A DNA stretch of 22,732 nucleotides, taken from assembly GCA_029934845.1 (NCBI GenBank), contig JAOZLN010000004.1, forward strand, positions 1-22,732, in the 5' to 3' direction. Positions 1 to 6,305 of this stretch are shown here, one piece after another. Made by a program: the position numbers and the translations under genes. Origin of the DNA: Candidatus Sabulitectum sp. (GTDB lineage: Bacteria > Fermentibacterota > Fermentibacteria > Fermentibacterales > JCC-6). Below the pieces are notes generated by a model that was given only the letters and a program-made list of their open reading frames with translations, had not been told where the DNA came from and did no database searches. Within the stretch, counting starts at the first letter, position 1, and each line of letters begins with the position of its first letter.

Positions 1-128
1 GCGGGAGCGCTTGCTTTCCTGCATGGTGGCTTCCGCATGCTATCGCAGCGGGAGCGCTTGGTTTCCTGCATGGTGGCTTCCGCATGCTATCGCTGCGGGA
101 GCGCTTGCTTTCCTGCATGGTGGCTTCC
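1..128. repeat. 47-bp tandem repeat, about 2.7 copies
   Basis: Units run 1-47, 48-94 and 95-128 (the last is partial). They are almost identical: unit 2 differs from unit 1 by one C-to-G change near its position 14 and by its last base. The array starts at the window edge, so its true copy number is unknown. Its right end abuts the IS110 transposase fragment, whose reading frame stops matching its family at about this point. There are no unique spacers, so it is not a CRISPR array. Confidence 0.85.
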
Positions 129-344
129 CGCACAGAGATCCGACATCCAGTACCAGGTGAAAATACATTCCACTCCGATAAGAGTATCCGGTCTGTAAGG
201 CTCAATAGCCTTGAGAAAGGATTCCGGATCGGCTTTCATATTATGATGCAGAACGATTTCACCCTCAGAATTAATGATGCAGAGATACATCACCCTGGCG
301 TGCAGATCGATTCCGCAGTAATATTGGTGTAGTGGTATAAAATC
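129..344 (-). pseudogene. IS110-family transposase, 5' fragment
   Basis: Read on the - strand, the frame from the stop at 345-347 gives QYYCGIDLHARVMYLCI, then GEIVLHH, then PDTLIGVECIFTWYW and SDLCA. This is the N-terminal part of the RuvC-like DEDD domain of IS110-family transposases. The first Asp (GIDLH) and the Glu (GVEC) of the DEDD set are visible. The two later Asp residues and the C-terminal Ser-containing Tnp domain are absent, because the frame runs into the 47-bp tandem repeat at about 128. No ATG, GTG or TTG lies upstream of the QYYCGID start, so the original start codon seems lost; an open frame from GTG at 293 would omit the first catalytic Asp. A dead 5' remnant is the simplest reading. 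The remainder could lie beyond the window edge only if the repeat is an internal insertion. Confidence 0.75.
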
Positions 345-347
345 TCA

Positions 348-516
348 TTGGGGGCTCCCCCTTTGGTTAAGGTTCGCACCACCAGCATATCAAAATGATA
401 TGACTAGTGGGAGGCCTCAATGAGTATCAATGGCATGAACTTGTCGCAGTCGCGGAGAATACCGTAGGCTAAAGTTATAACTGTGCAAGTTACGCTAGAC
501 GTTGAGACTTGTGCAG
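348..516 (-). other. structured leader of the IS110 fragment; candidate bridge-RNA region
   Basis: This non-coding stretch lies directly upstream of the transposase fragment, where IS110-group elements carry their left end and bridge RNA. Visible structures: (1) a hairpin at 379-410, with outer arms 379-385/404-410 (7 pairs, one G-U), inner arms 386-392/396-402 (7 perfect pairs), a 3-base loop and one bulged base; (2) a G5/C5 inverted repeat at 350-361 just before the coding frame; (3) arms 481-490/507-516 that pair over 10 positions, with two mismatches on the - strand. A large hairpin followed by looped stems fits the general plan of bridge RNAs. No guide loops or element end could be assigned, so the RNA call is inference. 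Confidence 0.3.
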
Positions 517-620
517 ACTCTTAAAATCCCATCTCAATATTCCGGACAAATGCTCTGGTGATTGCTGACGCAGAACATTTGTTAATCCACAAAATACAAC
601 AAAAACCGGAACGGCAATTG

Positions 621-959
621 TTAGTCCCCGATAATTTCATTCAGACCAACAAGAATTGAAGTAAGTTCCTCGGGAGATATTCTTGTGATTTTCTTGCCAA
701 TACGCCGAACCGACAGAGTCCTGATCTGGCTGATCTTGATCCATGACTTCTTCGGGAGCGATGTATCTGATAATTCACATGTCAGAGGAAATCCAGCCCT
801 GGGTTCTACGCTGGTAAGGGCAACAGCGATCACTGTTCCAGAGCGGTCATTGAAAACATCATTACTGAGAACCAATACAGGTCGTTTCCCTGATTGCTCA
901 AGCCCGATCGTAGGATTCAGATCAGCCCAGAGAATATCACCTCTTAGTATTCCGGCCAT
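621..959 (-). CDS. mazF: MazF/PemK-family toxin endoribonuclease
   Basis: 112 residues, a normal MazF length. The N-terminal RGDILWADLNP and the GKRPVLVLSNDVFN block are hallmarks of the MazF/PemK fold. R26 and T49 (in the ALTS stretch) sit where MazF enzymes carry their catalytic Arg and Thr. Family members cut single-stranded mRNA at short specific sequences and arrest growth when not bound by the antitoxin. The ATG at 959 overlaps the end of the upstream antitoxin gene by 16 bases, a typical coupled arrangement that makes antitoxin first. The gene is intact, unlike the second copy at 1726-2010. Cleavage specificity cannot be read from sequence. Hairpin-forming arms at 546-552/576-582 lie downstream but lack a U-run. 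Confidence 0.92.
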   Translation of the reverse strand: MAGILRGDILWADLNPTIGLEQSGKRPVLVLSNDVFNDRSGTVIAVALTSVEPRAGFPLTCELSDTSLPKKSWIKISQIRTLSVRRIGKKITRISPEELTSILVGLNEIIGD

Positions 960-1186
960 GATCCAAGCTCACTTTTCATACCTTCCTCAGCTATAGCTAT
1001 TTCCTCTTCGGGATTCAGCTTCGCACATTCCCGTGCAAGACGGTTACTGTACCTCTTCTTAAGCATTTCACGAACTGCATTTTGTATGGCTCTACTTCTA
1101 CTGGGAAATTCCGCTTTTGAAACAAAATCATCAAGTTGATGAAGTAGCTTCTCATTTATACTGATAGCTATTTTTGCGGTACTCAT
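944..1186 (-). CDS. mazE: MazE-type ribbon-helix-helix antitoxin
   Basis: 80 residues. The N-terminal part (KIAISINEKLLHQLDDFV, then PSRSRAIQNAVREML) is a ribbon-helix-helix DNA-binding domain of the Bacillus MazE/EndoAI kind. The C-terminal tail (AIAEEG to SWPEY) resembles the toxin-binding tail of such antitoxins. The open frame extends upstream to 1210, but the ATG at 1186 has a near-perfect Shine-Dalgarno (GGAGGTGA, 5 bases upstream), so it is chosen as the start. It is expected to neutralise MazF and, with it, repress its own promoter. A TTGACA box lies at 1229-1234, and short direct repeats (GGTATGAC and GGTACTAC) lie between that box and the start codon. Confidence 0.9.
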   Translation of the reverse strand: MSTAKIAISINEKLLHQLDDFVSKAEFPSRSRAIQNAVREMLKKRYSNRLARECAKLNPEEEIAIAEEGMKSELGSWPEY

Positions 1187-1205
1187 GCAAATCACCTCCG
1201 GTAGT

Positions 1206-1234
1206 ACCATTCGTCATACCGCATGTATTGTCAA
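1206..1234 (-). promoter_or_regulatory. probable mazEF promoter/operator
   Basis: A consensus -35 box TTGACA (1229-1234, - strand) lies upstream of mazE. At 17 bases spacing the -10 is weak (AATGGT, 1206-1211). Two imperfect direct repeats, GGTATGAC and GGTACTAC, spaced 12 bases apart start to start, overlap the -10 region. They could be half-sites for the ribbon-helix-helix antitoxin. The -35 is clear; the -10 and operator are inference. Confidence 0.35.
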
Positions 1235-1708
1235 GGATAAACAACAATTGTTCAGCGGGTACTCCATAACTGAAACAGTGAATCTGGCCACCTGCGGGAA
1301 TTGCGAAACTGAAATAAGCTCTGGAGGGGATTATCTATACATAATTCAGCAGAAAAACCTGATAAGCAAGTTTGACCTGAACAGCATGGCTGGTGAGTTG
1401 GAACAATTCCTGCAGGGAAGCGAGACATATTTAATAAGCTCGGCCCTTTCAGGAAACGATTCACTTCTGTTTGTGCTGGACGCAACAGGAAAACTCTACA
1501 AAATAACAACCGGCAACATGGCTGTTGTGGACACACTGACTCTTGGTACCTATTCCTTCGATCGAATGGAAATGCGTCCTGGTATTGAGATGCTTTTTCT
1601 GGCATCTGACAATGAGCAGATACATATACTGGACACCAACCAGATGATTTTACAGATACGCTGAACATCTTTTTCGACAGCGACATTCTCTTCTCCGATT
1701 CTGACTGA
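1215..1708 (+). pseudogene. beta-propeller-like protein, C-terminal fragment with frameshift
   Basis: The frame open from 1185 encodes repeated strand-rich blocks such as SGGDYLYIIQQKNLISKFDL, SGNDSLLFVLDATGKLYKI and RPGIEMLFLASDNEQIHILD, spaced about 40 residues apart as in YVTN/WD-like propeller blades. This frame ends at 1664, but a +2 shifted frame from about 1643 continues sensibly (DDFTDTLNIFFDSDILFSD) to a TGA at 1706-1708. This indicates a frameshift at about 1640-1645. There is no usable start: the ATG at 1185 is the complement of the mazE Shine-Dalgarno and start region. The simplest reading is the 3' remnant of a longer + strand gene cut off where mazEF now sits. The left boundary is approximate. 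The parent function is unknown. Confidence 0.6.
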
Positions 1709-1725
1709 ACCAGTTTTACCTGAAT

Positions 1726-2010
1726 TTATTGATCAGGTATTACATTCCATCGGTTTGTCGGAAGAAGTTTTTGGCTCCCTGTAATTTTCATGCAGATACA
1801 CCGGCTAAATAATGTTCTTACCTGGCTTGTCTTGATCCATGACTTCTTCAGAAGCAAAGTTCCTTATAGTTCAGAGGTCAGAGAAAATTATGCCCGGAGT
1901 TCTACGCTGTCTGGAGAAACAGCCATCACTGCTCCAGAGCGTTTATTGATTACATCATTGTCGAGAGCTGTAGCCGGTCAACTGCCATATTTACAAAGCT
2001 CTAACTGGGG
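1726..2010 (-). pseudogene. second mazF copy, degenerate
   Basis: The - strand read from about 2010 to a TAA at 1726-1728 aligns along almost the whole toxin with the intact mazF at 621-959. Examples are NDVINKRSGAVMAV against NDVFNDRSGTVIAV, and KKSWIKTSQVRTL against KKSWIKISQIRTL. The tail also aligns. Three in-frame stop codons interrupt it, yet no frameshift is needed from 2007 to the end. About the first 17 residues are missing: the start of the MBL gene lies there. DNA identity is still visible, for example a 19-base identical stretch at 735-753 and 1831-1849. No antitoxin accompanies it. It is a dead paralogue of the neighbouring toxin, not an expressed gene. Confidence 0.82.
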
Positions 2011-2016
2011 GATATT

Positions 2017-2751
2017 ATGATCGTAGACCAAATAGGAAACAACTTCTTGAACTTCAGATTTCCAGAAAAAGAAGGATTCACCTACGGATTCAATCTGTAT
2101 GCGTTAGTTAACAATACAGATGTAATGATCATTGATGCCGGATTTCGCACCCAGGCGAAAATGGTTTACAATGATATTGTTTCAAAAGGTCTTAAACTTA
2201 CCCATGTGCTAATGACGCATTTTCATCCGGACCATGTAAACGGGCTTGTTGCTCTTCCTGAAGATATCACCGTGCTGGGCAGCCCTGAATACCACAAAAC
2301 CCTTAGAAAAAGAATAGCGCAGACTGTTACCCCTGTTTCATTTTCTAAAGGATTCAAGTTTGGAGAGTTCGATCTTTCTTTCACGGCCGCCCCCGGTCAT
2401 TCCCCGTGCAGTATTCTTATTGATATCAACGGGCAGCACCTTCATGTCGGAGACAACATCATGAGCCGTTACGACGGGAAAGCCATACTTCCATGGGTGG
2501 AATACCATGAACTCGCCAACCACATTGCCTCGCTTGAGATGTTGAAAGCAATGAACAGAGACAGAGTATTACTAGCCCACGGCCCTGCTCTTTTGAACAG
2601 CAGAGACATCAATAAGGCAATCGAAAACAGGTTGAGCTATCTGAGAACTGTTATAAAAACCTCAGGAAAATGCACTTATGAAGAAGCAATCTCTGAGTGT
2701 TCATGTGAGTACGAGGGAGAGGAGTTCTTTGAACAACTAAAAAGAGATTAG
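2017..2751 (+). CDS. metallo-beta-lactamase-fold hydrolase
   Basis: 244 residues. The full MBL metal set is present: T-H68-x-H70-x-D72-H73 (THFHPDHVNG), H128 in APGHSP, D146 in HVGDN and H188 in LLAHGP. The fold therefore probably binds two metals (Zn or Fe/Mn). A C-terminal helical segment (about 195-244) resembles the small extra domain of glyoxalase II-like and LACTB2-like enzymes. Thioester or ester hydrolysis is the likely chemistry; the substrate is unknown. The ATG at 2017 follows a GGGGGAT Shine-Dalgarno. The 3' end overlaps the convergent gene's stop by 4 bases and no terminator is seen. The promoter must lie within or upstream of the degenerate mazF copy. Confidence 0.88.
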   Translation: MIVDQIGNNFLNFRFPEKEGFTYGFNLYALVNNTDVMIIDAGFRTQAKMVYNDIVSKGLKLTHVLMTHFHPDHVNGLVALPEDITVLGSPEYHKTLRKRIAQTVTPVSFSKGFKFGEFDLSFTAAPGHSPCSILIDINGQHLHVGDNIMSRYDGKAILPWVEYHELANHIASLEMLKAMNRDRVLLAHGPALLNSRDINKAIENRLSYLRTVIKTSGKCTYEEAISECSCEYEGEEFFEQLKRD

Positions 2752-3197
2752 CTGATAGAGCTCAACTCACCGAGGAAGTACTCTTTATCCTCTGAACTCT
2801 GAATATCCTCTGAAGCAACCTTTGCCATCTTTATGAAGATATCTCTTTTCCCCGAGTTACCAAGTACATGGTGTGCTCTGGCAAGGGCTTCACAGGCAAA
2901 CGCCATGTCAAAATCACCTATTTTCTTTTCCGTGCAGATGTCATGGCAGTGTTGAGCATGGTGCAAAGCCGGCTCTCCCAGGCCAAGAACCGAATACACC
3001 CTTGATATCTGCCACTCGCCTCTCTGAAATTCCAGCGGTGTTCCAATTTCACCCCAGTGAAAGCGTGAGGCATGGGCTGTGTGTATCATTCTGAAATTAT
3101 CTTCTTCAGTACGGTCTTTGTTGTCAAGAAGACCCCATGTTGCATTGAAACAATCAACAGCAAATTGGTGATGTATTTTTTTCTGCTCGTCAGTCAT
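2748..3197 (-). CDS. TPR-like helical protein of unknown function
   Basis: 149 residues from ATG 3197, which follows GGGAG at a good distance and overlaps the end of the upstream cyclase gene by 8 bases. The open frame extends to 3254, but that part lies inside the cyclase gene. It is helical, with conserved-looking blocks HTAHASRFHWGEIGTP, RGEWQISRVYSVLGLGEPAL and FDMAFACEALARAHHVLG. The latter two look like tetratricopeptide-type helix pairs. No catalytic motif is recognised, although it is rich in His (HASRFHW, HHAQHCHD). It is the last gene of the operon. A protein-interaction role is inference. Confidence 0.7.
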   Translation of the reverse strand: MTDEQKKIHHQFAVDCFNATWGLLDNKDRTEEDNFRMIHTAHASRFHWGEIGTPLEFQRGEWQISRVYSVLGLGEPALHHAQHCHDICTEKKIGDFDMAFACEALARAHHVLGNSGKRDIFIKMAKVASEDIQSSEDKEYFLGELSSIS

Positions 3198-3741
3198 TGT
3201 TACTCCCATGCTTGAATGAGAAAATATCCTCTGGTGTTTCAGCCAGCAGCACACGCACCGGTGAACCGTCAGCCCCTGCTATTTTAAGAGGAAAGGCCAT
3301 TACTATGTACTCTCCCGGCATTACCTCTGCAAGCTCAAGGTTCTCGATTATGGGAAGCCCTGCTCCCAGTATTATGGCGTGTGCTTCCGTCTGTTCTCCG
3401 TGATCGATGGAGATTGAAGAAGTTCCTATTAGAACCATGCCCCCTTTCACAAGTTCTTCAGCTTCCGCAGCAGTAACAGCTCTGTCAAACAGTACCGCCT
3501 TTCCTGCAGGGTCACCGGACGTTTTTACCAGTGCTGGAACAATGAAAGGGAATATCTCATCAACCGGTTTCCCGTCTTTGAACCGGTGTCTTGGTGCATC
3601 CATGTGTGTGCCTGTATGCAGGGACATTGTCACCTTTGACGAAGTAAAATCACCCGTCTCCCTTGTTACCCGTTCAAATGGAGTATCTCCAGGCCACACA
3701 GTTATTCCGTTGTAAAGAAGTTTTGTCACATCAATCAGCAT
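3190..3741 (-). CDS. cyclase-family / kynurenine-formamidase-like hydrolase
   Basis: 183 residues from ATG 3741. The longer frame to 3777 lies inside the nth gene, whose stop overlaps this start by 11 bases. The motif H42-T-G-T-H46-x-D48-A-P-x-H52 is the signature metal-binding HxGTHxDxPxH of the cyclase/arylformamidase family. These enzymes hydrolyse amide bonds such as that of N-formylkynurenine with Zn or Mn. Family-typical segments also include VWPGDTPFE near the start and DHGEQTEAHAIILGAGLPIIENL near residue 115. No tryptophan-degradation gene is nearby, so the true substrate is open. Confidence 0.85.
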   Translation of the reverse strand: MLIDVTKLLYNGITVWPGDTPFERVTRETGDFTSSKVTMSLHTGTHMDAPRHRFKDGKPVDEIFPFIVPALVKTSGDPAGKAVLFDRAVTAAEAEELVKGGMVLIGTSSISIDHGEQTEAHAIILGAGLPIIENLELAEVMPGEYIVMAFPLKIAGADGSPVRVLLAETPEDIFSFKHGSNND

Positions 3742-4372
3742 GCTTATACCTGCACCAGCCTTTGAAAATACATCCACTGCATTTTGGATTACGAGGAAGA
3801 CAGATTCGCTGCCCGAACCTTACAAAAATGTGATTAAGAGGAATCCATAGCTCTTCAGGAAAGTAATCCATAAGAGCTTTTTCCGATTCCTCTGGAGATG
3901 CTGTTTTTATTATCCCCATTCTGTTGCCTATGCGATGAACGTGAACATCAACACAGATCGCGGGAATTCTGAATGCCATTGAGAGCACATATGCCGCAGT
4001 CTTGCCGCCAACCCCCGGCAGTGATTCCAGTGCTTTACGGTCTGAGGGGATCTTTCCGTTGTAATCACGAAGAAGGATCTCTGCAATTTTTTTCAGTTGA
4101 ACAGCTTTTCTGTTGAAGAAACCCGCAGGGCGAAGCAGTTTCGCCAGGTCTTCCACAGGTATAGCTGCTAATTTCTCCAGAGTGGGAGCGGACGCGAGAA
4201 CCCGTTTGGTAACAACTTCCGTAACAGCATCACGGGTTCTAAGGCTAATAACAGTTCCAACAAGAACAAAGAATGGATCAGCTCCTGCAACAAGGGGAGA
4301 GGGCAAGCCAGGCTTCCCAATACTTTGAGACATTGTCTCCAGCAGTTCCCGGGGAGTAACACTCTTGTTCAT
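3731..4372 (-). CDS. nth: endonuclease III-like DNA glycosylase/AP lyase
   Basis: 213 residues, the usual length for endonuclease III. The helix-hairpin-helix LESLPGVGGKTAAYVL carries catalytic Lys124, and Asp142 lies in VDVHVHRIGNR. Four Cys at 191, 198, 201 and 207 (C-x6-C-x2-C-x5-C) form the [4Fe-4S] cluster loop. It would remove oxidised pyrimidines from DNA in base excision repair. The usual LSAQxTD segment reads ISLRTRD here, a variation seen in some archaeal and deep-branching members, so fine specificity may differ. The ATG at 4372 overlaps the RNase D stop by 4 bases (ATGA). Confidence 0.93.
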   Translation of the reverse strand: MNKSVTPRELLETMSQSIGKPGLPSPLVAGADPFFVLVGTVISLRTRDAVTEVVTKRVLASAPTLEKLAAIPVEDLAKLLRPAGFFNRKAVQLKKIAEILLRDYNGKIPSDRKALESLPGVGGKTAAYVLSMAFRIPAICVDVHVHRIGNRMGIIKTASPEESEKALMDYFPEELWIPLNHIFVRFGQRICLPRNPKCSGCIFKGWCRYKHAD

Positions 4373-5553
4373 TTTACTTTTACAAATCGCAGCGAGTTGC
4401 CTTTCTTCAGAGCCATAGCAAGTTTGCCGGTAAGCAGGTCTACCAGATCAGACCCCAGAGCCTCTTTGCGCCACCCGGTAAGATCTTTTCTGATCATCAG
4501 CTGCTCTAGATTCTTTGGTGGGTTTTCCAGTATGGACTCAAAGCTATCCTTTGGCAGAAGCAGAGCAGGTGCAAGATCCAGAGATTTGGACTTCATCTTT
4601 AGAAATATCCGCAAAATATCTTTTCTTGCAGCATATCCCCAGTCATGTCTGGGCAAAAGAAGTCTGGGAACATCTTTGGGCGGATTTTCCATACACTTGT
4701 TAACCTGTTCAACCACTGCTTCACCGTACTTGTCAACAAAGCCACCTGGAAGCCCCCGAAGGCTACGGATGGTTTCTGCTTTTTTGGGTGCCAGCAGGGC
4801 CAGTCGACACAAAAGATGATCTCTAGCAACATAGAATCTTGGACGATTCATCTCTCTGGCAACATCCTCCCGCCAGTTTACAAGCATCCACAGCAGAGGA
4901 AAATTGGATTTCTTAACCTTACCGGCAGACCTTGCCTTGCTGAAGAGTCGTTCTCTGGAGATGGCATATGTTAACGGGTCAAGAAGAGACTCGGACTCGC
5001 CCTCAAACCAGTGCGTTCTCTTCTTTCTTGCTAAGTCTGCGGATAAAGAATTGTAAACTTCAACAAGATGCCTCACATCATCAAGAGCGTATTCAAGCTG
5101 CCCATCCGCCAGTGGTCGGGTAGACCAGTCGCTCATAGAGTACTTTTTCCGAGCTTTCACCCCACAAACTGAATGAACAAGGTTAACAAGACTGATCTGT
5201 TCACCATAGCCAAGGAATGCAGCGGCGATCTGAGAATCAAAAAGATTGCTCACTTTAAAATCAGGGATATCGTTGAATAGAATAACAAGATCATTTCGAG
5301 CACTGTGAAGCACTTTAGCAACCTTATCGTCGGCAAACAATTCAGCAAGCGGTGAAAGATCTTTCACTGCAAGCGGGTCAACGGCAACCGGTCCAACGCC
5401 ATCTGCTGCAAATTGAATCAGTAAAAGATCGGGCCAGTACCTTTTTTCACAGTGAAATTCAGTATCAATAGCCACCACTGGTGTTTTTCTTAAATCCTTT
5501 ATCAGATTGTTGAATGTCTCCTGGTCCTCGATCAAGCTTGGGTATGTGCTCAT
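4369..5553 (-). CDS. rnd: ribonuclease D with HRDC domain
   Basis: 394 residues from ATG 5553, which forms an ATGA overlap with the upstream gene. The frame further upstream to 5646 lies inside that gene and is not used. The DEDD exonuclease domain spans about 10-175: D30 and E32 in AIDTEFH, D88 in HSARNDL, and D159 in the YALDDVRHL motif with Y155. An HRDC-type nucleic-acid-binding domain follows at about 213-290. The C-terminal 100 residues may hold the second HRDC-like domain of bacterial RNase D. It trims 3' ends of tRNA and other structured RNAs. Pairing of an RNA exonuclease with nth in one operon is probably coexpression only. Confidence 0.9.
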   Translation of the reverse strand: MSTYPSLIEDQETFNNLIKDLRKTPVVAIDTEFHCEKRYWPDLLLIQFAADGVGPVAVDPLAVKDLSPLAELFADDKVAKVLHSARNDLVILFNDIPDFKVSNLFDSQIAAAFLGYGEQISLVNLVHSVCGVKARKKYSMSDWSTRPLADGQLEYALDDVRHLVEVYNSLSADLARKKRTHWFEGESESLLDPLTYAISRERLFSKARSAGKVKKSNFPLLWMLVNWREDVAREMNRPRFYVARDHLLCRLALLAPKKAETIRSLRGLPGGFVDKYGEAVVEQVNKCMENPPKDVPRLLLPRHDWGYAARKDILRIFLKMKSKSLDLAPALLLPKDSFESILENPPKNLEQLMIRKDLTGWRKEALGSDLVDLLTGKLAMALKKGNSLRFVKVK

Positions 5554-6305
5554 TGATTTACCACTGCTTGTGAATATTCTTCGTGAAAAGGACAAAAGAT
5601 GGCTCCATCCCGGAGTTCGTAGTACTTGTAACCATTGTCGGGACATCTATAACCACCTCTTCTTCCATATTCTTCGTCACTTATTGTAAACATTTCTTCA
5701 AGGGTTTCCGGGAATGGGTAGCCCGCTTCAAGATACCCGGCAAGTTCAGCCGCGACGGAATCTCTTCTTAAAGCACAACCTCCGGAGCTGATAGTAATTC
5801 CATCGCCCAGATGACCATCTACACAAACCACACTACCAGCCTGTACATCGTGAATGTATGGTCTGCCGGACACCGGACAACAACCATCAGGATTTACCCG
5901 GGCATTTTCACGACAGAGCATTACAGCAGAACCAAGCAGGTTATCCAAAGCGGTATCGTTTGTTACACGAATACCATTTTCGTTATCTGTGGAAAACCAG
6001 ATCACCCTGGTGCCTGTGTCCCCTGCTGAACCTGTCATACGAATTCCTCTGGAATCAGAGCCATCATATCTGAAATCGGCAGGAACTGCTGTTCCCTCCA
6101 GCCCGGAGAGAAAATCAGTTGACAAGGCTTCTGCAGTTTCCAGAGACATCATAGACATAGCCTCCGCTGCCCTGCCTTCACTTAATGCCCGTGAATAGAT
6201 CTGTGCACTTTTTCCCAGTCTTTCTCCCAAGCTGTAAGGTCTTGCTATAAATGCAAAGACGATTGCAAAGAAAGGAACGGAGAAAAAGAGAAGAGCCCTT
6301 TTCAT
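5550..6305 (-). CDS. membrane-anchored or secreted Cys-rich protein, unknown
   Basis: 251 residues, with an N-terminal hydrophobic segment (about 5-22, ALLFFSVPFFAIVFAFIA) that is a signal peptide or anchor. The rest is predicted periplasmic. The central part has GCCPVSGRPYIHD and the C-terminus YRCPDNGYKYYE followed by IFCPFHEE. Two Cys-Pro/Gly-Tyr knuckle-like motifs of this sort occur in pseudopilin-like and other exported proteins that bind a metal or form disulfides. No family is recognised with confidence. It lies between an outer-membrane barrel gene and rnd, with ATGA overlaps on both sides, so coexpression is certain in outline. Confidence 0.75.
   Translation of the reverse strand: MKRALLFFSVPFFAIVFAFIARPYSLGERLGKSAQIYSRALSEGRAAEAMSMMSLETAEALSTDFLSGLEGTAVPADFRYDGSDSRGIRMTGSAGDTGTRVIWFSTDNENGIRVTNDTALDNLLGSAVMLCRENARVNPDGCCPVSGRPYIHDVQAGSVVCVDGHLGDGITISSGGCALRRDSVAAELAGYLEAGYPFPETLEEMFTISDEEYGRRGGYRCPDNGYKYYELRDGAIFCPFHEEYSQAVVNQ

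Noticed and set aside
1..128. CRISPR array
   Set aside because: Units are contiguous, with no unique spacers between them.
685..996. + strand frame opposite mazF
   Set aside because: It is the antisense of mazF; the similar + frame at 1790-2020 is likewise the antisense of the degenerate copy, which is how that copy was noticed.
1185..1214. Start of a + strand gene at ATG 1185
   Set aside because: These bases are the complement of the mazE start and Shine-Dalgarno, and no ribosome site lies before it on the + strand.
2740..2760. Bidirectional terminator between the convergent genes
   Set aside because: The two stop codons overlap and no hairpin can be drawn.
5854..6198. + strand frames in the Cys-rich protein region
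   Set aside because: Shadow frames opposite a coupled - strand gene; no ribosome site and low-complexity Ser/Pro content.
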